From Gnetum montanum (taxonomy: Eukaryota > Streptophyta > Gnetopsida > Gnetales > Gnetaceae), in the NCBI GenBank assembly GCA_015680685.1, contig MNCI01029550.1:684240-748239 (forward strand): a DNA stretch of 64,000 nucleotides, written 5' to 3'. The notes beneath the pieces were generated by a model, which saw nothing but the letters and a program-made list of their open reading frames with translations, did not search any database and had not been told where the DNA came from. Positions 23,351 through 35,300 of this stretch are shown in pieces. How positions within the stretch are numbered: the stretch's first letter is position 1; every line of letters starts with the position of its first letter. The translations under genes and the position numbers were made by a program.

Positions 23351-23651
23351 AGAAGGTAGCCCACAAAACTCTATGGCCAGAATCGGAACCACTTTGAATG
23401 ATCTTATCCTTCCAATAGGTCGAGAAGATAATGGCAGCTTCCCCTTTCCCACTCACATGGGACATAGCAAGAAGTGAGGGGTGAGGGAGAAACCAATGGG
23501 CTGAAAGAGATAAATGATTTGCTAAAATTTTAATTTTTTGAAGGAGAACGAAATCTAAAACAATATTTAGACTAGAAAGAAAGTTGCCAGCACACTTCTA
23601 TCAAAGCCTATCAGTAAGGTCTCGAACGTTCCATGACAGGAGGTTCATGGG
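23351..23651 (-). pseudogene. LINE ORF2 endonuclease start (truncated)
   Basis: Begins MNLLSWNVRDLTDR, close to the LSWNVRG start of APE-type LINE endonucleases, and continues to the insertion point of element B. A stop falls soon after the start, and the catalytic residues further on are not in the window. Confidence 0.65.
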
Positions 23652-23719
23652 GAAGCAGAGGGCATGTCGAATGAGAGGTCAATAGAGGATTTGAAAATTG
23701 AAGTGTCAACTTTCATTGT

Positions 23720-24765
23720 CTATGAAAGAATGGCAAAGGAGTTGTTTGTAATGATAGGGGCCACAGAAGTGTTTAGAGAAGAAGACATGGAGGGTGAAGT
23801 TGTAGGGGAGGAAGTGGAGGGTGGAGTTATAGGGGAGGAAGCTTTGACTTGTTTCCTTCCACTACTCGCCACAAACTCCTCACCCAAGAGAGAGTCCTTG
23901 AAGGACTTTGAGGGGGTGACATGCATTACACTTGATTGCGACACTTGTACCTTGGAGAGGTTAGCCAAAGAGGAGGACTTTGGATTTGTTTTAAAAGAGG
24001 ATCCGAACTTGAAGGATTCTAGTGGTAGGCAGGATGATGTGTTTGAGGATCGGGTTTTTTGAGATGTGTGAATTGTTTTTTCCTAGCTAAGAAGAGACAG
24101 GTCGAGATATGATGGTCGACCTGATGACAGTAGCTACATAAGTTTGGAAGATAAAAATAGTCGATTTTCTAAGTGAAGAGTTTCCCACCAGCTACGAGGG
24201 TTAATGAGGTTTTTCTTAGAGCTATATTGAGTTCGATACAAGAGCAACAAATTTGAGTTTCATTGATCACAATGCTATGGTCGAAATTAATTGGACCAAA
24301 GGTACTCACAATGTCCTTCTCTACCAATGAAAAAATGAGCAAAAGATTTGGCAATTCCACATAACAAGGAATTATGTTATATGCTAGGTCATTGACATTA
24401 AAGTCAAATTGCCAAGCATGGGCAATTAGAGTTGCATTTCAGGTTGGAAAAATTTTGAGGGAGAGAACTTTCTTTACCTGAGAGGCCTTGGATAGTTCCA
24501 CCAAGATAAAGTTCTGAGCATAATAACAAGCATGAAACACATGAATGCCATGTGGCAAAAAGAGGCTTTGGATGTGCGTGTTGATGCTCAAAGACCTCGG
24601 TAGAAACCCCACTATTTGAAGAAAAATAAAGTGCATTGCGAAATCTTTAAAAACTGCATCAAAAATATCATCCAAAAGAAAGAAATCTATTTGGGGCAAT
24701 TTAAAGGAATTTCCCTGATGAAGATCAAAATTAGAGAAATCAACCATTGTAGAATAGGCCACCAT
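23720..24765 (-). pseudogene. LINE ORF1 (RNA-binding protein), broken
   Basis: Fragments in different minus frames: 24765-24439 (LPQIDFFLLDDIFDAVFKDF...), 24360-24169 (VELPNLLLIFSLVEKDI... then RKTSLTLVAGGKLF), the knuckle CSYCHQVDHHISTC near 24130, and a Ser/Pro/Thr-rich tail 23968-23720. The arrangement matches plant LINE ORF1 (DUF4283-like domain plus zinc knuckle). It is identified by layout and motifs only. Confidence 0.6.
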
Positions 24766-25370
24766 TGTAGAATTGCCCTAGAGCATTGATGAGACCACAA
24801 ACCAATGTGGAGTGAGGGAACACCACTACCACACCCCTACCACGAAAACCAGTTTGTAGCACGTGGACCTAGTTGCCCATCGCAATGTCAAATTGCACGA
24901 CAACAGAGCAGAACAACACTACCAACCACCGTTCCAACCCATGAAAGTAGCATAGTGACGACAGCGACGAAAGCGGCCCCAAAAGAAACCCACAACCACG
25001 ACCACCACCAACAGAGCAAAACCTAGTAAGCATCAGTAATAGCAATGGTGGTAGCCCTTGACACGGGCCCCACTGCCCACTGAAACCGTTGCCCTGTCGA
25101 CACCGGAGAGCAATAGCACAACAACCTAGGAAGCTAAGAACACAAAAAAGCAACCCACTAAAATTGTAGCATAGCAATGAATTGAAACGAAAAACCCAAA
25201 ACCCTGAATGCAGTAACAAGCTGAGTAAGAGGAGTTGTCGTGCAGCGTAGCAACCCATGTGGCCTCCACGACCTTGAGACCATGATGTAGTCCCATGCAT
25301 GATAGAAAGAATAGGGCAAAGCACAACCCAATGGTCCATGCAACAGTCAATACCAAGGATTTTCAGAGAG

Positions 25371-26003
25371 CCTTCTTACACCAAATTTGCAAAGTTGCCC
25401 ATAAGAACATGTTCTTAACGAAGTTCTTTAGTTCTAAAAATAAGCTAAGAGAACAAAATTTTAGAAATAAGTAAATAAAAGTACCATTATGAAAAATGAG
25501 CTTGTATAGAATAATTGCAACCGAATAGACTTATTTTATTCATCCATACCTTTATTTCAATGATTTTCCAAAAAGTAATATGTATTCTTAAAAAACAAAA
25601 AAAAGGGCACCATAAAATTTCCCCTATCAAATTTACCATGAAATTGCAAATGTCATAATGACATCTAAAGTAAATGAAATATTGAAGGGCTATTCAATAA
25701 AATAAAACTCTATTGAAGACAATCTATAATCACACCAAATTTTTAAAGCTATTAACCTATTAATCAAAGGGTACTTGCCCCTTTAACAAATGATAGGCAT
25801 AGTGTTTTTTTTGTGAAACAAGGCGCATGCTGTAAACTTATGTCAAATGTGACCTCTATACTTTATAGATGTACAAAACTTTTCCATGTAAATTTCGCTT
25901 TGATAAAGATCAACTTGAAATTTTAACTAACACGGGCGTTGACATTCCCATAACAATTTTAATTTTAATGGTCCCTGTAAAGCAAATCAAACCAGAGGAT
26001 GTC
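25371..26003 (-). other. 3' flank of the UBP27-like gene
   Basis: AT-rich sequence downstream of the UBP27-like stop codon at 26004. AATAAA occurs on the minus strand at 25556-25551 and 25540-25535, about 450 bp past the stop, and could serve as poly(A) signals. No other gene is seen. Confidence 0.35.
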
Positions 26004-26347
26004 CTATAATTTTTCATAAAAAAGCAAACTTGCTTCAGCTCCCAGGACATCACTTTCCGTCACTCTCTCTACCACTGAATCTGAAATTCTAAACCAAAGA
26101 AACTGAGAATTACTTTGAGAGGAGTCGGTAGCTGATTCTGAGCTTGAGGTATTTTCAGGGTTTTGCTTATTTTCAGTAATCAATGCCTCATCTGAGATTT
26201 TAACTCTCCGGTAAACTGTATAATGACCATTTTGGAGACTTCCATGATGTTCCACAACAGATATCAGTTCATAATTCAGATGCCTTTCATCTTCAATCCA
26301 ATTTTGCTTCCTTGAATTGTCAACAGAGTTCTCCGAATCCATGCTAC
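26004..26347 (-). CDS. UBP27: UBP27-like exon 11 (His box and C-terminus)
   Basis: Residues 522-635. [23 protein letters not shown] carries the catalytic His. An acidic/Ser-rich insert follows, then [14 protein letters not shown] and ASLLFYEKL, the standard USP ending. Stop TAG at 26006-26004. Acceptor CACTAG. Confidence 0.88.
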
Positions 26348-29300
26348 CTAGTGAATAAGAATGTGCCAATACAGTGATAGCAATTGAACTTTTAAACTTT
26401 GGCGTATATTCAAATGCCCAACTTATAATGTCACTGAATAAATAATAGCATTGAATAGATAAATAGATTATAACAGTTCAGGATATAAAAACTCACCAAA
26501 ATCCATCCAAGAGCCAATCTTGTGTTTGTTTATATCTTCGGTGTTTGTACTTTGCTGCAAATAGAAAGCGAACAGGTTGCATAAACTACAGCATAGCACA
26601 AGTAAATTACAAATCACAGAAATCAACTATAATTTTTAAAACAATAACAAGGTTGCTAAACGCACTTACTTTCTTGAAAAGAAAAACAATAGCAATAAGC
26701 ATAGAATATGATTTGCTACATTTATGAGCCATACAGGGGCTTTAAAAAGGTGTCACTCACATGGTTTCACACAACACAAATGAATAACACCAAAATGCCC
26801 CATACCCTAAACCAATTTATAATTTTTGCGGAGACAAACTACCATTCATACAAAAGGGCCCAATAATGTAATGCTAAATAATATTATATCCATAAATATC
26901 TTAGCGCTGATCCTGTAATGCTAAATAACATTCTATCTGTAACCTTGTAAAGGGCTTAATCCTATAATGCTAAATAATGTTCCATCCATAACCTTTTGGA
27001 GCCCAATTCTGCAATGGTAGAAAATATTCCTAAATTTTTCATACTATATTATAGACAATTTTTAAGAATTGGTTCAATTGATTTTTTGTAAAAAGAAGAG
27101 TCTCTCAGCCAAATTATAGATATATGTTATAAATATATAGTTAAACTAGTGCCTTAAACAATTATATTCTGTATTCTGCTACTATTTTTGTTTTGCTAGC
27201 ATCCATGTCATGTTAATGCTTCAAATGGAATCAAGAAGACATGCGAAATCCAACTCATTTATACATTACTGTAAATTTCAAGGCCCTGATTAATCATATC
27301 ATATACCCTAGAAACACCTGTAGAGTTCAACCATTTGATTTGAAATGGACATAAAAAATACCCTAAGTAGCCTATCCAATATAAGTTATTTTATCTCAAC
27401 CCATTATCAATCACTACAGTATTCTCTGTTGCTACACGTTTGTCCCTGACCATTGTTTAGTGAAGTTCCATCAAAGTAGACTAGCATGGGAACCAAGTTA
27501 ATTCAATTTGAATGCAGGTTAGGATGCACAAATATAAATATTTAATTTCAAAGACATTCTAACGGCCTTTGCTTTGTCGTTCGTGAAGTGCATCTTTCAT
27601 AGCAACTGATTACTAAAGAAGCTTTATTTCTGCAAGTATCAATGTCCTATGATATTCAATCTTCCTGTTACCAGACTATGGTCCATGGCAAATTTGTTTT
27701 ATTCTATTTTTAGCATTTCTCCTGCTTATTTCACATTCTTTCACCTAATTTAATTTCAATGGCTCTCCGGCATCATAATGATACTATTCTCACATTAATA
27801 ATGTCTCCATTACTCTTTCCTTTAAAAATTTTTGACAGTGTTAATAAATAGCAATAAAACTGCACCTTTACACTACATCCTTAAAATGAAATAAATAAAA
27901 ACATTTAAAATATGCTCCAGGAGAATTTTATAACAGATCTAAAAACATACTTCTTAAAATTGAGATTAATCAAGTTATATTTAGTGCCAAATTTATTATA
28001 TTAAAACTCACATTCATACAATGGTTTCCTTCTCTTATGCCATTTCCCAATTTACCATCATTTTCAAAATTATGCAGCTCTTGACTTTTCACAGTGCTGG
28101 TAAACTTGTATCCGCCATTAGTAAAACGAGCATGATCAGAAAGCTCACAAGGCTTTGCATCTGTTCTGCTGAGGCAACTTTCAAATGTTTTTATGTAAAA
28201 ATCAGGTTGACTGTACATACTGGGTAGCAAATGAAATAATGTCTTTCTCATTTGTTCTTTGGAGTCTTCAATATGAGACATGGCACGTGAAATCAATTTT
28301 TCATCATCATTTGCAACACCAGTGTGTGGGGCCAAATCAAGCTCCAAAGGAAATCTAATATGACCCTGGAAATATACATAATCATATATACATAAATAAA
28401 CTAAACAAAATTTAATATTTCTAGTATATGTATTATCTCAGTCAAATAAAACATTTTTTACAAGACAACATACCCTCAGTTTTACCAGGTCTCCTGTTGT
28501 ATTTACAAAGCCTCGTTGTAAGTTCATGCACAGAACCTAGAAGGATGATGTGTAACATGATTTAGAAATATGAGTGAACAAAAATCCAGGTATCAAAAAG
28601 AATGCTATTTGTAAATTTCCAAATATGCAATAAAACAACAGTTAAAACCATAAAATAGATTATTCAGAAGCTGACACCTTGGGACAGTGGCCTATTCGCA
28701 ACTGTTTAGAAGCATGAACATAAGTAACTGGCCAAGCCAATTCTTCTTCTTCCAATAGAGTTTTACAGGAACATTTTTCATCATCCTCACAATCCAGAAC
28801 TTTCTGAATGATATCCTGCAACAGTTGAAAAAAGATTTCTGTTGCTACTGATTTGGCTGACAATTTCTATCGAAATAGGAATACAAAACATACTTAAAAT
28901 TACACTTCAAAATCAAATGTGCCCATGAAAAGCATTTCCAGGACATTAATACCTTGTCTGCAGCTTTTTGGTTTAATGCCTTGATGGCATTAAGGTGAGA
29001 ACAACGTTGACAGCAGAAACTTGAAATCCATTCAGGAGCAGTGAATTGGTTTAAACACTCATGTATTGTTAGTCTTGTAACCTGGAAAGACTGTCATTAT
29101 ATATCACTTGTTAAAATTAAGGAAAAAAATAGCAGCTAATTAGGAATAGGAAACACATTAAAATCACCTAGAACCAAACCATAACATGCTTACCATATGA
29201 TTGTCAGAAGCAGCCATAACTGGAAGAGGTAAACTGGAAAAAAACTCATATTGTGTTGAAAACTGCAGAAGATTTCAATTAAATTATATAAATGGTCTCC

Positions 29301-32300
29301 AAAAATATTAACACAAATATTTGATTGTAATACTAGACCATAATAAGCATGTATGCTTTACCCGAGATTGACAACTTCTGCATGACAGAAAGCTTCCGAC
29401 AGTTCCAACCAATGGTCCCTGGAGATAGTGAATCCATGTTTTGAGAAAGTACTGTTGCTTTTCTTCGTATGAAACAATCTTTTGACTTGAAGAGATTAAA
29501 ACATTGGCCAAAGATTCACAATTCAGTGCATACATGATAAATTCCTCTTTTAGTGCAGATAAAAGGTGCTCCAATGCCTCTGCAGCATCCTAAATGACAA
29601 CCCATTGAACATAAAAAATTTAGAATTTGGTTTTAAAAAAATAAGAATAAGCTAGAATTAATATGAAATATAAGAGATTACCTGCTGCCTCGCACAATCA
29701 AAATTTTCTGCATATTTTCCTAGTGCTAAAATCACTTTCCGAGGATTGACAACCTTCCTTTTTGATCCAACTGATGAAAGTTCTAAAAGAATATCAAAAT
29801 AGTATTTGTCATGTTAAGAAAACAGGACAAACCAAGGTAGAAACTACACGCTTTAAACATATGAATTGTATACAATCGTTGAGAGCCACTTTTTTGCACC
29901 CATGATTTTGACCTTGTCTGAACACATTGTGAAAATGTGTGCGTAGCAGTTTTTTATAGAGCAAGAATGAAGAAGAAGGATTAACAGGAAATGGACATAG
30001 TAATGGTAATTTTTAGTTTTAGAATATGCAAGTATTAAGGACAGCCATGAAAGGCGTAAGCCTAGAGATAGCCTTGCGTAAATATACATAATGTATTTAC
30101 CAAATGAAAAATTGCAATCCACAACAATTTACAAGGTCATCAAATCAGGAATCAACACAATCAGATCCATCATGAATGAGAACCTGCATCAGTATCTAAA
30201 TTTTTTACCAACTGACACTCTGCCTTTCGTTATGCAAAAATGCATTTCTATTTAGCCAATATAGATAACAAACTAAAAACAAATTGAAATCTAAATTTAT
30301 CTCTTGCATAAAATGAGGATATAAATTGTATTTATAAGCTCAACCACAACATTTTTCAAGTTATGCTGCATTTTCAACAGAATGTGCAAATAATGAAATT
30401 GAAGTATTCTATCACAACAATAGTAGTAATAAGCTTTAGATAAATATCAATTAGCAAAAAAAACAATAAAAAAGAAATAAGTTTATCTCCCTTCAAGATG
30501 AGCTTACATATGAACTCGTGATCATCCAGAAGGGGTGAGGATAGAGATGGATGACATTTTTGGTTCCCTAGGACTGTTCAAACACATGACAATTAGTTGT
30601 CACCAAAAGGAATTTTGGAAAACTCAAAATGAGTTGATCTGACATTGTTGCACTAATTGTTAGCCAACTAGTCACTACTTAAAATGTTCGTTATTAATTG
30701 CCAAAAATGCTGAATACGCTGGTTCCAAGATAGTTACTGCAGGACATAAGAACAATTCAAATCAAACTGTAAAAACTAGAAATAGCAAAATAGAAACACT
30801 GATTGTTCAGCCCAATTCTTAAATCTTCTACCAACAACAACAATGCCCTCCCTGCTCTAACTACAGTGCAATTCCCATCCCTGCCACAGCTATAGCAGTC
30901 CTTATGCAACTCCAATGCAGTCCTTCTATGGCACCAAGCTCAAGCAAAGTCCGATTGCACAGCACAGGCAGAGACTCTTACACTTCTGCAGGTTGAAAAA
31001 CCTGCACATAGCAATAGATAACAAGCAGCCTTCTTGTAAAGTGCCCTTTCCCTTAGAGAGGTTGCAGCCTACAATACCTTCATTGTTCTTTCTTTTCCTG
31101 CATTCTTTATTTTCACAAACAACAACATTGTCTGAAACCCTGAAGGCTTGAAGCATTGCTCAATGTCGTTCGTAAAAATAGTCTGCATGGCTTCCCTCCA
31201 AGTTGATGTTTCATTTTTATAGCTTCTAAGTAGGCCCATTTAATATCATAGTGTGTTTTTCGAGTGCCCCACCTTAATACTCTATTAAATACTTAAACTT
31301 GAACTTGTTTTGAATCTTGTATATATTCGCAAATATGCCTAATGCTTTTAAGTCAATGCAAAAATTTTTGATTGGATGATTTAATGAAAATTTACTATTT
31401 TTTTATAATTTCTTTCTAATTATTTATTATTTTATGGTAGAAAAATATATTTTTATTAACAGATGAAAATGGTAAAGTATAACATTATGTTAGAATAATA
31501 CAAGGAAATTAATGCAATTTGGATCCATAGTTTATCTTGGCACTTTTGTTAAAATTTTTATTTTATTGAATATTATTAATAGAATACATAAAAATTTTGA
31601 AGTTGTGAGATTACACTCAAATTTGATGGACTAAATTGATCTTATATATAGAGTAGAGATCCATAATTGGTTTCTTGATTTGATTTTTAAATTTTAAGAT
31701 TTTAATGTTAAATAATTTAAAAAGTACCTTGTAGGCCTATGTTTTTTTTTCTTTTTGGTTCCATTAAAATAACAATTTTTACCTAGGTAACTACGGCATG
31801 TGTGTGCTTGTTTTGACTGGCCCAACATGTGTAAAATGTTGAATGTATAAAAGGTTTAATATTGGTGACTTTTGCTAGTAGAATATAAGAATTGTGAAAA
31901 ATAGATAAAGGGCCAAAAACAAATTAGAAACCCTTATAGCCTCATAAAGTAAAAGTGACTTAAAACAAGCCAAAAAGGTGGACCATAGAAGAAAAGTTAA
32001 TGTGGAAAAGCTATGTCCTTGGTGCACATGGACTTGCCTTCCGTCTCCGGCACAAACTTAAGAAACCTTCTAGCCGCCCAATGACCTATAACACTAGTAA
32101 CTACTACCATCAAGGCTAGTAAATAAGCCTCACAACTCAAAGTGGTGGAGAACAAATAAAATTTGCTAAAAGTAGTATGGTGATGTTAATAAAAATAGCC
32201 ACTTGAAGAGGTTAGGCTTTCACTTATCCACTAACCCTCCTAAGAACCACCTGGCAGGATGAGCATTAATACTCCAAGTGATGGTCTTTTTTCATATTAT

Positions 32301-35300
32301 CTACTTCATATTAATAGTTGAAAAAGGAAAAAGAACTCATTTAATGGGAATAAGTGGCTTTCTTGAGTGTTTTCAGTCTTACATGTCCACTTCCTAATGA
32401 GCTTGCTTAGGCAAGTTGATAAAACATTATTGTAAAGGACTACAATATTGTACCCTAACATACATCATTGTAGATATGATATAGTGGGCCATGGTCAAGC
32501 ATATAAATACAAGTCCACCATTGTGTCGAAAACAAGTTTAAGTCCAACAATTAGCGAAATTCTTGCATTTTGTTTTCTTAAAGTTAGAGTTAGTATGAAT
32601 AGCCGCAATGTGGTGAATGGCAGTTGTATGGAATCTTTATTCGAGTGGATTATTCCTGGACACAATTCATGAACAATAATAAAGATCAAGATTGTTCTTC
32701 ATCATTGCAACATGTCACTTAGAATAGATTTTCTTTTCCATAATCGAAAACAGAGGTATCTAAATGTGTATCCCCTGAATTATTTTATTTACTCTCAAGA
32801 AGATACATTATATAGCCAGCCAAGGCTTAGTACTCGGTCACAAATTAGGAAACAAACTGAAAAAAATAGAAAATCACCTAAACTGGGAAATTAAAATCAG
32901 AAACAATCAAGAAACAAATTAGCTTTAAAAATAAGTTGATCAAAAACAAATCCCTAACATTTGGGATTTCTAATTTTCTAACACTCCCCCTCAAGTTGGT
33001 GAATAAATATTAGTCATTCCCAACTTGTTTACATTTAGCTCAAATCCCGACTTGAGTAATGCCTTGGTGAGTACATCTAATACTTGGAGCTTGGTTGGAA
33101 TGTAGAGTAGGCTGACAATCTTGTTTTTAATTTCAGATTTGATGAAATTTCTATCAATTCGCACATGCTTCATTCGATCATGTTGGATTGGGTTATGAAC
33201 TATGGCGATAGCAGACTTGCTATCACTATAGAGCTTCATAGGTGATTGGAGAGGTATATCTAGATCCTTTGGGAGTCTTCCTAACCAAATCAATTCACAA
33301 ATCCCTTGAGCTATTGCTCTATATTCTGCTTCAGCACTGCTCCTTGCTACAACGGTGTGCTTTTTACTTCTCCATGTTACAAGGTTACCCCACAATTTTG
33401 TACAATAACCTGTTGTAGACTTTGAGTCTTCTGTAGAACCTGCCCAATCTACATCTACAAACCTTCAATCTCTCTACTCTCATTTTTCATAAAGAGCAAA
33501 CCTTTTCCTGGAGTTCCCTTTAGATACCTCAAAATCCGTTCTATAGCCTCTAGATGTCTCTTAGTTGGAGAGTGCATAAACTAGCTCACCACACTAACAC
33601 TATAAGCAATATCTGGTGAAGTTAACGAGAGATAAATCAATTTATATCCTTCCCTGCTCACTGGTGGATCCTCTTCAGTTATCTTGTGTTTCCAATTCCG
33701 CTCCATGGGTGTTGAAGATGGCTTACATCCAAGTTTACCTGCTTTCTTTAGGAGATCTAGTGTATATTTTCTTTGAGAAATAAAGATGTCCTTTTTGCTT
33801 TTGGCAATCTCCATTCCCAAAAAATATTTAAGTTTTCCTAGATCTTTAACCTTGAACTTAGATTGCAGAAGGTGCTTCAAGTTGTTTATCTCAATAGTAC
33901 CATCTCTGGTGATAACCATATCATCCACATAAACTATTAGAATTTCTTTCTTTCCATCTTCAGCTTGTTTCATAAACAATGTGTGATCTGCTTGACCTTG
34001 AGTGTAACCAAAATTCCTCATTGTCGTACTGAATCTAGTGAACCACACTCTTGGGGATTGCTTAAGGCCATAGAGAGACTTTTTTAGTTTACATACAGTA
34101 CCTGGCTTTCCAGCATCTTCAAAACCAGGTGGCAATCTCATATATACTTCTTCTGCCAAATTTCCATTGAGAAAAGTATTTGATACATCCATTTGATGTA
34201 GCTCCCAATCTAAGTTTGTAACAATGGATAGAAGAACTCGGATAGAATTTAGTTTTGCTACTGGTGCAAATGTCTCTTCATAGTCAATACCATAAGTTTG
34301 AGTGTACCCTTGAGCCACTAAGAGAGCCTTATACCTCTCTATTGTTCCATCAGATCCCACTTTCACTGTAAAAATCCACTCACACCCCACCAATTTTTTG
34401 TCATCAAGTCTATCAACAATTCTCTAGGTGCCATTTTCCTTCAAGGCCTCCATCTCTTCCATGACTATTGCCTTCCACTTCGGATCTACAATTGCGTCAT
34501 CAATATTTTTTGGAATCATAACACCATCAAGTTTAGAGATGAAAGCCATGTAATTCTTAGACAATCTATAGTATGAAAGATGATTTGAAATTAGAGATGA
34601 AAGCCATGTAATTCTTAGACAATTTGTAGTATGAAAGATGATTTGAAATCAGATGTTTAGTACATGATCAACTCCTTTTTTGAAAGCAATAGGAACATCT
34701 AGATCATCTATTGTAACAGTACCTTTTTGACTATCTTGTGTCATAGGATTTGGTTTCAGTTCCAATGACTGGTTTTGAGAAGGAACTCAAGGTCTTCTTG
34801 AGTAAACTTGGAGTTCACTTTGATGTTGCGGTTGCATCGATTCTCCCCCTTGACTTGTTTCACCTACATCCTGTGACATGGACAAGTTTGGAGAGGTAGT
34901 AGATGAGGAAGAATGACTTGGTTGTGGGATTGGAAGTTGAATAGTGCTGAACGGATCCCAATAGTTTGCTTCTTGATCATTATTCTCCCTTTAAAGCAAA
35001 CTTGTAGTATAGAAAGGCTGATTTTTAATAAATGTTACATCAAAGGAGACAATGAAGCGATTTGACTCAGGACAATAACATTTGTATCCTTTTTGGGTGG
35101 GAGAATATCCGACGAGCACACATTTGAAGGCTTTGGGATCAAGTTTACTTCGAGTAGGGTTTGTATTGAGGACAAAGGCACAACATCCAAAAACTTTGGG
35201 CTCTAGGAAGTGAAGTAGACTCAAATGTAGAAAGGATGTTTTTAGACGACTCAATGGAGTGTGGAATTTGAGAACTTTAGAGGGTAGCCTATTTATTAGG

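Larger units (their letters stand above)
23351..25370 (-). mobile_element. LINE (non-LTR retrotransposon), 5' part, truncated by element B
   Basis: Minus strand. ORF1-like sequence (about 24765-23720) includes a Cys-His knuckle CSYCHQVDHHISTC with C-x2-C-x4-H-x4-C spacing near 24130 and ends in NNSFAILS. It is followed by the start of an ORF2 endonuclease at 23650 (MNLLSWNVRDLTDR), which breaks off at HRVLWATFL where element B is inserted. The region 24800-25370 is probably its 5' leader. Plant L1-type LINEs have exactly this order: ORF1 with knuckle, then endonuclease, then RT. The RT part must have been displaced to B's other side, outside the window. The copy has stops in ORF1. Confidence 0.72.

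Noticed and set aside
23664-24062. Plus-strand 132-residue frame
   Set aside because: It is the reverse of the LINE ORF1 tail (minus strand ending NNSFAILS), which has family features; the plus frame has none.
24869-25339. Minus-strand 156-residue frame rich in Leu, Cys and Gly
   Set aside because: No known motif, unusual composition, and it lies where a LINE 5' leader is expected; overlapping frames of similar length exist in other phases.
30915-31156. Overlapping frames on both strands in intron 2
   Set aside because: Short, no motif, and without splice or neighbour support.
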